A DNA stretch of 64,000 nt from Bathynomus jamesi (GCA_023014485.1 JAJOZX010012215.1:37003-101002), one strand, 5' to 3'. Positions 11,326 to 23,422 are shown, counted from the first letter of the stretch. The notes: generated by a model from the sequence alone, not told the origin. Numbers and translations: made by a program.

Positions 11326-11766
11326 TCAAGCAACATTTTGAAAAAAGTCATTTTATACAAAAATTGTCAAAAAGTCATGACTTTGTGACCTTGTATGTCA
11401 GTAACCATTTTTGTCTAAGGTCAGCTCAATCTCTTACAAATACAACCCATATCTACATACTATCTGCAGCCTTCTACAAACAAGCAAATGCTTATTTTTA
11501 AATATTTGTTCTTTACCCACCTCACCTGTATGTTGTGCATGTATGTGATGGTTTTCAGTAGTTGACAAGATTCTTGTGGGCCACCCAATTTATTGTGATT
11601 TCTAGAAGAGAAAACAATTTTTAATGTATACCTAGATAGCTACCTAATTAACAAATACAAGTAACATATTAAAATGTACATACAATATGTATAGGTATAG
11701 TGCTCATTGATTTCCATTTATCACAACTTAAAATGTATGCAGTGTATATATAGTTACATGACCATT

Positions 11767-14196
11767 TTAATTTTGAATTCTTACCTTTCTGTGCTGTAGA
11801 TCTGCCAAAGCTTTGGATGCCTTCAAAGTAACTTCTTTGCAAATCCTGTATGTTCGTCCATTAGTAGTAGATGCCTCAACTTGTGTTAGAATATCTGAAT
11901 ATGGTAAGATTAATTCATCTGGTCGACCAGGATACACAAATGATGGGTTTGGGCCATGAGGATGAAGGAATGTGACTTTTACTTCTCTATTCTCTGGTAT
12001 CTTTTCCAGCACATATGCCACCCACCAATGGCCATCATATGCAGCAGTAACAAAACCATGTATTTTCTCCTCAGTCACAACTTCTTCCTTTTCAGTAACT
12101 TTCTCAATATTTGAATAATCTGATAATGAATAATGTTTAACCTTAAGAGAAGTCAATGAAACTGGCTGTAAATGGTGTAATTTCTGTGTACCAGCAATAG
12201 TCCTTGCAGTTGAGTGTCTTTCTTGGAGAAGTTGGCTTTCCTCTTCATGCTCTTTATTGGTTGAAAAATGACATTTTATATTTACAATATTTTCACTTGC
12301 AAATGTATATAACTGTTCTGCAGTAAGGATCTGTTCATCATAAGGTCGTTGTAGACTAGCTTTTGCAGCTAATCTCTTAACTGTGCCTCCAACACCATCA
12401 CAGGGTCCCTTTCCATGACTTGTTGCAAAAAAATTCCATTCTGCCTCAATTCCAAAATCATCTCTGTGATGGCAAAGATTCAAAAAGTTTTTGCAGTTCT
12501 TATACTGTCCTGCACACCCATCTGAAAAGTAAATTATTTTGTGGATGGAACCGATGGATGAGATATTATCTTTTAGGAATTTTATCAGATGCTTTTGAAA
12601 CAAATGTACAGCAACTGTGTTATGGATGTTACACTCTGAAATAATAACAAAGCTAAGGTGAGCAATCTCATCTTCCTTTTTATAGTAAATAACAAATGGA
12701 TGTAGAGTAGCCATCTCATTGTTCCAGTGAAAGCTCTGAACCTCATCTTGAAGAATAAAGGAATAATTTTCAGCAAAATCACACACAGCAAGGACCTCAC
12801 CATCTTTCAAAGACATTTTTGTTTCACGGTAATAAGTTGCTTGCATCTTTGTCTTGAAGTCATGTATCTGGTATTCTTTCAGTTGGTTACAGAATTGGTC
12901 AATATATTCATCTGTATTCAGTTCTACTGATTCAAGATTTGACCGATCTGTATTGGTCCACTTTTTAAAATTTATGATATCAATGAAGTTGTTTGTAAAT
13001 ATGTCCAGTAGTCTGTTTTTTAAATCTGATGGATCTCCACATTGTTCACATTGTCTGAGGCAGCATTTCTGTGAGGCAGGATTGCATTCCATAAAGGCAA
13101 CACAATGACGTACATTCTTAATAGGTGTGTCATCATTTGCAGTTAGTTTTTCTAATTCAGCTCCTACAAACATAAGTTTGGCATTCTGATGAATTGTACA
13201 GACACATACTGAGTGAGTTCCTGTTGCTCCAGCAATAACACACTGCTTTGGACGCAATTCTGCAAATTTACTGAATCCCACCTTAACCAAAGGATTTCTT
13301 TCTTTGAAAATATGATAGGCTTCTTTTAAATTGCAAAGTAAAAGATGCTTTTGCAAATGTATCCTTCCTCTTTCATTGTCAATGATACTACAATAGTCTT
13401 TCTTTCCTGGCATTGTTCTACTGATGTCTTCTGAAAGATAAAATGCTTTAATAGCGTCAACAGTATCCTGTTTAATTCTTTTCCCACCCTTTGGATTTGG
13501 GTCTGAAAGGACACCTTTTTCTTCAACTATTTTTTTAGCAATAGATGCTGTATGCCTTGTTGTGTTAAATTCTGAAGCAATTTTCCTAATGCTCCAACTT
13601 TTGGGCAATACAGTGAGGATTTTTATTTTATCACTTCTTTTAGTATTTTCATTTTTGAATTTTTCCTTGAGTTGATTTATTATTTCTAAACAGTCTACAT
13701 CTCCAGATGGCTCCTTAAATTGTGAGTCAGAAATCTCTTTTCCTGCAACTGTTTCCATTCTCTTCTTAACTGTCTCTGTCACCTTGCTTAGTTTTTTAGC
13801 TCCATATGACTTTTGCTCTACAAGCTTTCTCTTTTTTATGGGTGATTCACCAATTGAAACAAAAGAAGCATTCAAAGTACACATCTCATGGTTTTGCTCT
13901 GAAGTTGATGCATCACTATTGTCAACATTTTCAATTTTCTCAAGATCTTCAGGTGGTTCACTACTACAAGAAGAATCATCATTTATGTCTGAATTCAAAG
14001 TGCCTATTCCTTTCTCAGGCAAGGACTCAAGATGTTCTCTACACTGCTTACAAAGTCTGTGATGTAGTGTTAAGTGCAGATCGGGAAACTTATTTACAAG
14101 TTCCTGTGGTACAATTCTCAAACTCTTCTTTCGACACTGACCTTTGTGACGCAGCAAAGGATCAGCACACTTCTGTTTCAGTTTTAAATGTTCCAT
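11767..14196 (-). CDS. Intact 809-aa transposase-like protein
   Basis: One uninterrupted frame of 809 codons starts MEHLKLKQKCADPLLRHKG. Residues 1-60 hold Cys pairs (CADP..., LCKQC) that could form a small zinc-binding domain. A Ser/Glu-rich linker and a basic PIKKRK patch (possible nuclear signal) follow. A segment around residues 190-240 (IRKIASEFNTTRHTASIAKK) resembles a helix-turn-helix. The core carries GTHSVCVCTIHQNAK, CDFAENYSFILQDEVQSFHW, YFSDGCAGQYKN and TSHGKGPCDGVGGTVKR, likely acidic catalytic sites (D...D...D). The C-terminus has a Trp-rich HWWVAYVLE block and FLHPHGP. The equivalent of the 150-bp intron in the 1237/19786 family is absent here. It aligns along its length with those damaged copies and should drive its own element. 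The superfamily name is inferred. Confidence 0.85.
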   Translation of the reverse strand: MEHLKLKQKCADPLLRHKGQCRKKSLRIVPQELVNKFPDLHLTLHHRLCKQCREHLESLPEKGIGTLNSDINDDSSCSSEPPEDLEKIENVDNSDASTSEQNHEMCTLNASFVSIGESPIKKRKLVEQKSYGAKKLSKVTETVKKRMETVAGKEISDSQFKEPSGDVDCLEIINQLKEKFKNENTKRSDKIKILTVLPKSWSIRKIASEFNTTRHTASIAKKIVEEKGVLSDPNPKGGKRIKQDTVDAIKAFYLSEDISRTMPGKKDYCSIIDNERGRIHLQKHLLLCNLKEAYHIFKERNPLVKVGFSKFAELRPKQCVIAGATGTHSVCVCTIHQNAKLMFVGAELEKLTANDDTPIKNVRHCVAFMECNPASQKCCLRQCEQCGDPSDLKNRLLDIFTNNFIDIINFKKWTNTDRSNLESVELNTDEYIDQFCNQLKEYQIHDFKTKMQATYYRETKMSLKDGEVLAVCDFAENYSFILQDEVQSFHWNNEMATLHPFVIYYKKEDEIAHLSFVIISECNIHNTVAVHLFQKHLIKFLKDNISSIGSIHKIIYFSDGCAGQYKNCKNFLNLCHHRDDFGIEAEWNFFATSHGKGPCDGVGGTVKRLAAKASLQRPYDEQILTAEQLYTFASENIVNIKCHFSTNKEHEEESQLLQERHSTARTIAGTQKLHHLQPVSLTSLKVKHYSLSDYSNIEKVTEKEEVVTEEKIHGFVTAAYDGHWWVAYVLEKIPENREVKVTFLHPHGPNPSFVYPGRPDELILPYSDILTQVEASTTNGRTYRICKEVTLKASKALADLQHRKVRIQN

Positions 14197-14580
14197 GTTT
14201 GTACTCTGAAATCACAAAAGCACAAAGAAAATCCTGAAAAGAAAACAATGAACAATTAATGAATTATTAAATAAATTTTTATACATGTATTTAGTAAAAA
14301 TAAATTAACTTTAACTTGAAGTCAGGAGTCAACTCTGTAAAGTTGACAGTACTTATATACTAGTTGGGCCTTTGGATCAGCGCTACTCCAGTAGATTTGG
14401 GGCTGTCGAGGGGTTTAACCCTGGTTGTCTTTTAAAAGACTTCTTTTGGCACAGGTCACAAAAAGGTTTTTGAACTAATAATGTTAAGTTGAACTAAGTC
14501 TTCACTGACACTATATCAGAACAGAACTTTTAAATAAATGAACTGACAAAAAAAATCTAAAATTGAAGAATGATGCCAAC

Positions 14581-15061
14581 TTCATTTATTTTTTATACAT
14601 TGAACTAGTTATCAGCCACTTACAGCTTCTTGGGATTTTGTTGTACATGACTCAAGGTATTAATGTAAAAAAATTGAATTTTTTAGGAGAAGGTATTTTT
14701 TTTTTATTCAAGGTCAAAGGTCAACTTTTGAAGGGATTTTTTTATTTTTCACAGTAGATATATTTAACAAGAGACAATAAACAAGGGGCTACTAAAGAGC
14801 TTTAAAATGAGACCAAAATCAATGCTCTAGCTTTAAGAGTTTTTTAGTTACACCGTTTTGAAAATAGTCATTTAACGCAAAAAAGGTCAAAATGTCACAA
14901 CTTTGTGACCTTGTATCTCAGTAACCAAAGGTCAGTCAGCTCTAATAATTTGGGGATTTAAGTTTGGCATGTATATCTGCTATTGTGCCAAGTATGAGCA
15001 AAATTGAAAGGGGTGAGTGCAAAAAGTGCCATTTTGTGGCTGAGTTGACATGGAATGACCC
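14581..15061 (-). repeat. Right terminal inverted repeat of the second long-TIR family
   Basis: It is the reverse complement of 10855-11325, including the AAGTGGCTGATAACTAGTTC block at the inner end. Close similarity of the arms and an intact gene argue for a fairly young insertion. Confidence 0.85.
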
Positions 15062-15153
15062 GTACACGTGCTGAACCTCTGGTCCACTCCAGAGAGGGCA
15101 ATCAGTTACCTGTGTACCACCAGCTTGCTCGATCAGGGTGGGCTGATTGGCTA

Positions 15154-15180
15154 AACAACAACAACAACAACAACAACAAT
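15154..15180 (+). repeat. (AAC)n microsatellite, possible retroelement tail
   Basis: About nine AAC units follow a non-repetitive block (15066-15153) that ends GGGCTGATTGGCTAAAC. This could be the tail of a short SINE or a LINE end, but I cannot identify the body. Confidence 0.45.
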
Positions 15181-15185
15181 GGATA

Positions 15186-15311
15186 CCCTTGATGATTGGT
15201 TAGGTTAAGTCATGATATTTTTATTAAAACTAATAAAAATATCATTATAGCGTGATATTTCCATTAAAAATAGTGAAAATATCATGACTTAACCTAACCA
15301 ATCATCAAGGG
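15186..15311. repeat. Palindromic MITE-like repeat (TTAACCTAACCAATCATCAA family)
   Basis: CCCTTGATGATTGGTTAGG opens the unit and its complement closes it at about 15311, around AAAATATCA/TGATATTTT half-sites. The same CTTAACCTAACCAATC...GAAAATAT motif recurs at 15440, 32597, 57806, 57903 and 58572-58676, so this is a dispersed foldback family. It contains CCTAA units like the arthropod telomere repeat but not as a pure array. Confidence 0.6.
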
Positions 15312-15334
15312 TGTACAGTTGACCTAATCAGGCA

Positions 15335-15475
15335 TTCAATTAACTGGTACTTACGTATTATCAGGACTATCAAACTGTTTATTATGTATTTTTGCTTTCG
15401 TCATTTTCATTTAAACTACCGTAATGAAAATATCACAACTTAACCTAACCACTCATCAAGGGCATACAGTTGACC
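15335..15475 (-). repeat. Second member of the CCTAACCA family, inverted copy of 32597-32715
   Basis: The reverse complement of this stretch and 32597-32715 share the TTAGGTTAAGTTGTGATATT block, the TTTAAATGAAAATGAC block and ACATAATAAACAGTTTG, then ACGTAAGTACC. The two copies bracket the CR1-like LINE, as though the LINE had landed in a palindromic member of this family. Confidence 0.65.
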
Positions 15476-16259
15476 TAACTGGGCATTCAGTTGACCGATA
15501 TTGAAGATATTTAGGTAAAATAACCAATAAGAACATAAGAAATTTTTATAGTGGGCACACTAGGGGCCACTTCGGCCCATCGAGGTGGCTCCATTATGTA
15601 AAAACTACCTGTACATTGGCAACAACCAATTTTTACAAAACTAAGTAATTATCAATTTAAAACTAGAGATAGAATCTCTGGGTCCAGAGGATCAAGTCAT
15701 AATAGACTACTATCCACAAATATGTTACACTCTATATCTATTTATAACTGACATGCAAATATATCACATCCAAAGAATCCAGTCAATTTCATTACGGTAC
15801 CCATCAATACCAGTACCATGCCAACCAAAAATAAGTCATGGTCCATATCAATTGCGGACCAAGTCACAATTTACAACTATATACATTACAATATATATAC
15901 TTAGGAGGAAGTGTAGGTGTGGCTGTAAAGACTGTACAGTAATGTAGAAATGTGTGTGCACCCATTTTGGGTCTCCCATTTAAAGGTGTTTGTGGGGCAA
16001 GTGAAGATCATGAGTTTTTCAATACCTCACAGTACTATGGGGGGCACCACTCAGCAGAGGAATCTCTCTAAATGGGGTGTGTAAGGACAGAGAGTATCCC
16101 CTAACCCAAGATGCTGCCTCCCTATATCCCACAACACTTGTGTTGAGCTGTGGGATTTATCACCTAAATGCACATAATATATATGAAATAAACTAGTAAC
16201 ATTCATGCAATAAAAATGGGCTTAAACATTATCACCAGATGTCCCTTGCAGACATCAAA

Positions 16260-17129
16260 CTATCCAACCTTCTTTTGAAAGGATCAAGTGTATCTGAAGT
16301 CACTACTACTTCTGTCAGACTGTTCCAAAACTTAATTACTCTGTAAAACTATGTTTTCTTAAATTTGTTCTATATCTTGGTTTAAATAATTTCATACTAT
16401 GACCTCTAGTCTGGTTATTGTGATCTTTAATGAAAAGAGAATCAAAATCTATCTTATCCAACTCTTTTATCATTTCATACACCTATCATATCACCCCTTA
16501 ACCTGCTCCTTTTTAATGAGGACATGTTTAGATACGCCAGTCTTTCCTTATATGTCAATTGTCTTAGATTGGATCATTCTTGTTACTCATTTCTGTACTT
16601 TTTCCAGTTTTTCAATATCTTGTATCAAATAGGGACTATTAAATTGAATACAGTATTCCAGGAGGGGTCTCACATATGAAATGTATAGTTGCTTTATAAT
16701 ATTGGGTGATTTGTATTCAATGTGTGTCTGCATGAGATTGAGTCTAGCATTTGCTTTATTTCTGATTTCCATAGTGTGATTTGAGGGTTTAAGTTCATTA
16801 GTCACAGTGACACCCAAGTCTTTCTCTTTATCATCATTTTTAATCCAAATTCCATTCATATTGTATTCAAATTCTGGACTTTTTGGTCCAATATGCATAA
16901 CCTTGCACTTATCAACATCAAATTTCATCTCCCACTTATCTGCCCAGGCTGTTACTCTGTCTAAGTCTTTTTGTATTGTCATTGCTCCTGCTACTGACTT
17001 AACATTATGGCCTAATTTTGTATCATCAGCAAAGTTTGAGGTTTTACATGATAGGCCTTTCTCTAGATCATTTATATAGACAACAAAAAGCAGAGGTCCT
17101 AGCACAGACCCCTGTGGGACTCCGCTCAA
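16260..17129 (-). pseudogene. CR1-like reverse transcriptase, palm and thumb part
   Basis: It reads SGVPQGSVLGPLLFVVYIND, NFADDTKL (catalytic FADD box), DVDKCKVMHIG, and the YVRPLLEYCIQFNSPY block of CR1/L2-type polymerases. Below 16587 the frame breaks, but the usual tail (RVIKFWNSL, then DPFKRRLDSLM) is still readable to about 16260. A frameshift and stops at 17130-17156 separate it from the upstream half. Confidence 0.85.
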
Positions 17130-17156
17130 TACGGCTTATTTCCATTTAGATGAACT

Positions 17157-18013
17157 CTATTTTCTGTTTCTCAGCCATTCTTCTATCCAGTCAGCTATAT
17201 GACCTCTTATACCATGGGCTCTAACTTTTACCAACAATCTTGCATGAGGAACAGTATCAAATGCCTTTGCAAAATCTAAGTATACTATATCTACTGGCTC
17301 TTTATTGTCCAAATGCAATAGGACTCCATCATAAAATTCAATGAAGTTGGTTAGACAGGACCTTGCATTTCGAAAGCCATGCTGGCTATCATTTATAAGG
17401 TTGCACTCTTCAAGGAACTCAGTAACTTTACCTTTAATGATACTTTCAAATAATTTGCAAATAATGGAGGCGGGGCTGATGGGTCTGTAGTTTTTTGCCA
17501 AGTTTCTATTTCCTTTTTTAAAGATTGGAGCCACATTGGCTTTCTTCCAATCCTCTGGAATTTCAGTACGTATCAATGATTTATTAAAAATAATTTCTAG
17601 TGCCTGTGCTATATTCTTTTTGGCAGCTTTTATGACTATTGGATGCATTTCATCTGGCCCTGGAGATTTTTCCATTTTTAATTTATCTATTGCTTTTAGG
17701 ATATCTTGTTTTGTTACCCTTAATTCATTTATTTCTCTATCTTGTCCTGGTAGTATAAGATCAGGAATATTATTTAAATTTTCATTTGTGAATACTGATG
17801 AGAAGTATTTGTTTAGTTCTTCAGTTATTTCAAGATCATCATCTATAGTTTTATCATCTATATGGATGGGGCCAATTTTCTTTTTCACTCTACTTTTCAA
17901 ATTGAAGTGACTGGAAACTTCTGAGGATTGTTTTTTTCAATTCTTGGCTAAACTTTTTTCCAGGTCTCGCTTGCTATCTCCGATTGCTTTCTTGCAAATG
18001 CTTCTTTTACTTT
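17157..18013 (-). pseudogene. CR1-like reverse transcriptase, fingers part
   Basis: It reads KIGPIHIDDKTIDDDLEITE, ELNKYFSSVFT, SPGPDEMHPIVIKAA, WKKANVAPIFKKGN, NYRPISPASIICKLFESII, QHGFRNARSC, DIVYLDFAKAFDTVPH and WIEEWLRNRK, the standard order of CR1/Daphne-type RT blocks. The region 17900-18013 reads on to KSKRSICKKAIGDSKRDLE with a stop. The reading frame joins the piece at 28230 once the mariner and one TA are removed. Confidence 0.85.
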
Positions 18014-18091
18014 TATACAGGGTGTACATAAAGTCATGATCTATTTTTGTGAAAATTATTTTTTCTATTTTTCTTTTCAGAAGCCCTTAGA

Positions 18092-19126
18092 ATGAATACA
18101 GAAGAGCGTGTGGCAATAGTAATTTGGCGAATCAAGGGAAAGAAATACAATGACATCAGAGAGAAGTTTAGAAGGAGATTTCATAAGCCAGGGCCAAAAG
18201 ACAAGACAATACGAAAATTGGTGAACAAATTTAAACAAATGGGATCTGTAAATGATGAAGCAAGATCAGGACGACTGTGTATGTCAGATCTTAACGTGAA
18301 TGCAGTATGCGGAATTATCACCGAGGAGCCACGTACATCCGTTTGTGCTGCATCACACAGACTCGGCCTCCCAACGTCATCTGTGCACAAAATTCTGAAA
18401 GTTAATTTGCAGAAGAAAAGCTACTATCATTTGCAGGTTTTACATGATTTACATGAGGAAGATTTCCCTCGACGAAGTGCTGTGTGTGTTGATCTCGTAG
18501 AACAAATCTGGAGTGATAATTTAATGGACAACATTCTCTTTAGTGATGAAGCCACTTTCCATACGTGTGGAAAAGTAAATCGCCATAACTGTCGAATTTG
18601 GGCAGATGAAAGACCGAATGATTTTGTCTAAAATTGGGAGAGAGACTCACCTAAAGTTAATGTCTGGATGGGTTTAACGAAATCTAAGGTTTATGGTCCT
18701 TTTTTCTTTGCTGAAGCTACAGTTACGGGGCTTATTTATCTGGACATGTTGCAGCAATTCCTTGAACCTCAGCTGATTGGGGATAGGATTGTTAGTACCG
18801 TCGTCTATCAACATGATGGTGCTCCTTGTCACTATGCCAAAATTGTTCAGGATTATCTAAATGGACGTTTTCCAAATCGCTGGATCGGACGTGGAAGCAA
18901 CAGACCTTGGCCAGCGAGATCACCAGATTTAACCCCTTTAGATTTCTTTGCATGGGGCTTTATCAAATCGCACGTCTATCAGACAAAGATTACGAGTCTT
19001 GAAAACTTACATACACGTATACGAACTACTGCAGATAACATAACCCCGCGAATGCTCCAGAATGTGTTTAGAAATGCTGTGGAACGATTTGAGCTGTGCA
19101 GGGATACTGATGGGCATCACATCTAG
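18092..19126 (+). pseudogene. Mariner transposase (DDE_3 type) with one internal stop, end lost to a hAT
   Basis: The N-terminal part reads MNTEERVAIVIWRIKGKKYN with the usual helix-turn-helix spacing. The catalytic part reads ILFSDEATFHTCGKVNRHN (first D), YQHDGAPCHYA (second D) and PWPARSPDLTPLDFFAWGF (third D). A single TAA at 18629-18631 interrupts an otherwise continuous frame (345 codons). The apparent terminal TAG at 19124-19126 is the first three bases of the inserted hAT; the original end probably continues after the hATs near 26527. One nonsense mutation plus the insertions make it inactive. Confidence 0.85.
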
Positions 19127-19785
19127 TGATGTGAGTCATTTTTATTGTGTCGTTTTTTTTTATTTTTTTTTGTCATTTTTTTTTGTTTAAAACGAAGGTA
19201 GTCTGTTTTTTTTTGTTTTTTATTGTTTTAAACTTATTCCATATTTTTCTTCCTTTAATCTAATAAGTATATTAGTATTACCTATAATTTACTATACTAC
19301 CATGCTTATACGGTTATACCTAGTATATATAGTCATCTTTTAGAAAAATTGAATCACGCAAAAAGTATATAATAGAAAGGAAAAACAAACCCTCATTTTT
19401 ATATGTATATATATTTTTTAACTAGAACATAAAACATTCTTCCTCGTTTCAAACAATATACATAATTGTGATTGGCAAGAGTACCAGTATATATATTCCA
19501 GATAGAAAAGGAAAATATTCACCTTTTTTTGAACCTTTTTGTTAACCTAATGTTGTTTAACCTTCATTACCATGGAAGAATCATCACTAGATTGGGTAGA
19601 GCATATATGCTAGTTTCAATATCACAGGTACTGGTATAATATACATAATAAAAAATACATAATACTGGTATAAAACAATATATATAATTGTGATTGGCAA
19701 GAATACCAGTGTGTATATGTATATATTCCAATTAGAAAAATAAAAAAAATAAAAATATTCCTCTCTTTCTTTAACCTTTGTGTTA

Positions 19786-20593
19786 GGGTCATTCTCTGTC
19801 AGATCAACCAAAAAAAATTGAAATTAACACCCTCATCTCTCATATTTTGCTGAAATTTGGTTTATAGGGAGTTTGTGAGCCCTGAATCCATTTCTGAAAT
19901 TATAAGGTCAATCCGACCAACGATTCAAGAGATATGACCTCGGGCAATTTGAGGTCACTCGCGAGGTTACTAACATTTGGTGAGCCATAACTTGGGTAAT
20001 AATTGTCATAATTATATAAAAGTATATATATTTAGAATCAGAAAACGACAAGGAATCCAAATATGCAAGTTTTAGAACTCTAGGTTGAAAAATAAAAAAG
20101 TTATACTGTAACCAAAATTTGAGGTCACGATTTGACCTCTGGGTATCAAATGAGAATTTTTTTTTAAATGTAAAAAATGAAGGCATAGGCATTGGCTATT
20201 AGAATCAGCAAAAAAAAGTTTGTTTATGTTAGTATTTTCATGTAACTAACATATAAGTGAATACCATATTCATAAGTTGTGCGTCAATTCTACCTATTTT
20301 TTCACACAAGCTCATAATTTGACCTATAGAAATTAAAATTACATTTTTTATAGATATAAAAAACAAAGTCAGAGTTCTTGACTAATAGAAACAATCATAA
20401 AAAGTTTGTTTATGTTGGTACTTTTCATGTAACTAACTTATAAGTGAACATATTTATAAATTGCTTGTCATTTCAAGGAATTTTTATATCTTGGCTATCA
20501 ATTTGACCTCAAGCTCCAAGAATTTAATAAAAATTGTATTTCACTGCTAATCTACACTGGCAATAATAGTTATAATACTGAAAGGGGAAGACT
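19786..20593 (+). repeat. Left terminal inverted repeat of long-TIR copy 2
   Basis: It matches 1237-2048 with scattered substitutions and short indels, and pairs with 23441-24089. The same AGGTCA/TGACCT hexamers are present. Confidence 0.85.
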
Positions 20594-20853
20594 AAGCTCA
20601 CATGTAGCCTAAACAAACCTGTTGAAACATGTTGCTACTTGTCTAAGTGCAGAATCAACACAGATAGTTGCAAAATTCCTTGTCTACAGGTTAGTATAGT
20701 TCCAGCCAGCACTGTGGGTGGCTGGTGGGTATGGTGTTTTAATGAGCCTCAGAGACTATCAAGGCCTAAAATATTAAGTGTGTATAGCTATATATTTTCT
20801 AAAAAAATATATTACCTAATTGTAAATCCTATATCTTTACAGATCAAAATACA

Positions 20854-23422
20854 ATGGTTGGGCACTTGAAATACTGCCAGGACCCTATTCAAAAACACAA
20901 GAAACGCATAACAATCAATCTTAGAAAAGTGACTGATGTACTTGTTGAAAAATGTGCTGGAAGAGTGAAAAAAGACTCATTGTTGTGTGTGAACTGCTGG
21001 ACACTGATAATGAAAAACCCCACTATACTTAGTACCACTGAAAACAACGAGTCTGAGCAGGATTCAAATGAATCATCTATCAGTGGCTTGAGTAACATCT
21101 CTTCAATTCAAGATCTGGACAATGACAGTGATTGCTTGATAAAGGAAAATCCTTCAACTTCAGTTGAACCAGTTCTAGCATTTCTGGACCAAACACCAGT
21201 TAAAAAAAGTAAGTAATAAATTAATATAATAACTTATACTTTACTACAAGGTCTGTTTGATCTACTATATAGCCAATTATATAGCATTTAAGGTACTATA
21301 ATTAATATTTAATTACTAATATTCAGGGTGTGTGAAACCTTTTTTTCTGTTCTTTTCAGAAGGGCTGTCATTAAGCCAGAAAAAGCGCAAGGCTCGTGGT
21401 AAGCTATCATCTGCTCAGAAACACCTGAAGGAGAGGCTAGAACTCAGTTATGGTGTTCAAATTACCGAGGAGGTAAGTGATACTTCAAAACCTGAAACTA
21501 AATCTGAAAAACATCTAGACAAATTAATGAATGAATTGAAACAGTCATTCCTGGAGCAAATGTCACCATCACAAACTACAAATATTGACACACTCACCAT
21601 ACACAATTGAAAAAACAGCTAGTTTCTTTCAAACTACAACATACATGGTGAAAAGAAGCCGTTCACTTAAATCAGAACATGGAATCCTTCCGAAGATTCC
21701 ACTAATGAGCAAAGGAAAAGTGATATCTGAAGAACACAAAGATATAGTTAGAAGATTCTATGAGTCAGAAGAGGTTAGTCGTATGTGTCCTGGCCAAAAG
21801 GATTGCGTGAAAGTTATCAATGCTGAAGGTGCAATGAAGGTGCAAAAACGATTGGTCCTCGGGAATTTAAGAGAGATGTTTGAACTATATAAAAATGATG
21901 AAAAGAATCCCAAAATAGGATTTTCCACATGTGCAAAATTACGGCCATCATATTGTGTGCTTGCCGGTAGTGGTGGGACTCATTCTGTCTGTGTCTGCAC
22001 ATACCATCAAAATCCAAAATTGCAGCTGGCTGCATTGGGAGAAAGAGGTCTTTCATACAAGGATCTTATGGATTACAGTGTCTGCAGTACAGAAAGAGAG
22101 ACTTGCATGATGCAACTTTGCAATGATTGCCCAAGAGAAGAGGGTGTCCTGGATTTTCTTGAGTTACTTGACAGTGTGAAATCAGCTCCAAATGAAATAT
22201 CTTACAAGCAATGGGTGACTGTTGACCATTGTACAATGGTTGATAAGGTGGAGCCACTTCATGAATACTTATCATCCCTAAGCATGAAAATATCCCGCAT
22301 GGTTCATCACCACTTTGTTGCTCAGCAACAATCACAGTACTTCAAGCAGTTGAAAGAAACACTACCACCTCAGAGCGAGGTAGTTATAGTAGGTGATTTC
22401 TCTGAGAATTATTCTTTCATTGTCCAGGATGCTGCCCAAGGGTTTCACTGGGACAATTCACAGTGTACAGTTCACCCTTTTGTCATCTATTATAGATCAT
22501 CTGCAGACCAGGAACTTAGCCATTTTAGTGTCTGTTTCTTATCTGCATCACTAAAACACAACACTATAATGGTTTACTCATTCATATTGAAGCTTATGAC
22601 ATATGTTAAATTCAGATGCCCACAATTGAAGAAGGTGCACTATTTCTCAGATGGATGTGCTGGCCAATATAAGAACAGATACAACTTCACAAATCTCTGT
22701 TACCATGAAGAGGATTTTGGTTTGTCTTGTGAATGGCACTTCTTTGCTACATCCCATGGCAAAAATGCATGTGATGGGATTGGAGGAACAGTGAAAAGAG
22801 CTACTGCTCGTGCCAGTTTGCAGAGAACTACAGAGAGGCAAATTCTTACACCAGAACACATGTTTCAGTTTTGTGAAGAAAATTTGAGCAAGAAGATAAA
22901 TTTTTTCTTTGTAACTACAGCTGATTTGAAAGATGCAGAAGAACGGTTGGAACATCGATTCAAGGATAGTAGGGCTATTCCTGGAACTCAGAAATATCAT
23001 AGATTTGTTCCCCTAAACAAGGAAGAACTGATGGTGTATCCCATTTCAAGTGGCATTGGAGAAAGAAAATAATAAGGAAAGGTCATTTTACTAATGAACC
23101 TGCAATGCTTGGTAACCTAAAATGTGTCAAACCAAGAGAGTATGTTGGCTGCATTTATGACATGCAAGTTTGGTATGGAATTGTGGAGGAATATTGTGAA
23201 GAGTTTGATGATTTCACTGTGAACTTTCTACATCCCTCTGGGTCATCAGGATCAAGTGCATATTATTATCCATCAAACAAGGATTCATGTGCAGTGCCAG
23301 GACATCATATATTAACTGTAATGAGTTGTCCTACCCTAAGAGGAGGCAGCAGAATTCAATACATTTTTCCACAAAAAGAAATTGATGAGAGCATCGAGCA
23401 TGCAAAAATTGTATTAGGCTAG
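20854..23422 (+). pseudogene. Transposase-like gene of long-TIR copy 2 (one intron, two lesions)
   Basis: Exon 1 begins at ATG 20854 and ends before GT at 21209; the intron ends at AG 21359; the stop is TAG near 23420-23422. Compared with copy 1 it lacks two bases near 21557 (GGAGCAAATG against GGAGAGCAAATG), which ends the first frame early at 21610. It also has an indel near 23067 giving a TAA after IGERK. It does keep the base missing in copy 1 near 21965 and the 24-codon C-terminal segment (DSCAVPGHHILTVMSC) that aligns with the intact 809-aa relative. Motifs GDFSENYSF, YFSDGCAGQYKN and HGKNACDGIGG are intact. It is inactive, but its lesions differ from those of copy 1. Confidence 0.82.

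Larger units (their letters stand above)
10855..15061 (-). mobile_element. Second long-TIR DNA transposon family with an intact gene (Sola-like, tentative)
   Basis: The ends are GGGTCATTCCATGTCAAGTC at 10855 and TTGACATGGAATGACCC ending at 15061. The first nine bases match the family at 1237 and 19786, but the rest differs, so this is a distinct, related family. Flanks are GTGT (10851-10854) and GTAC (15062-15065), which agree at two of four bases. This could be a decayed 4-bp TSD or a product of recombination. The terminal repeats are about 475 bp, and the gene lies on the minus strand. Confidence 0.85.
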
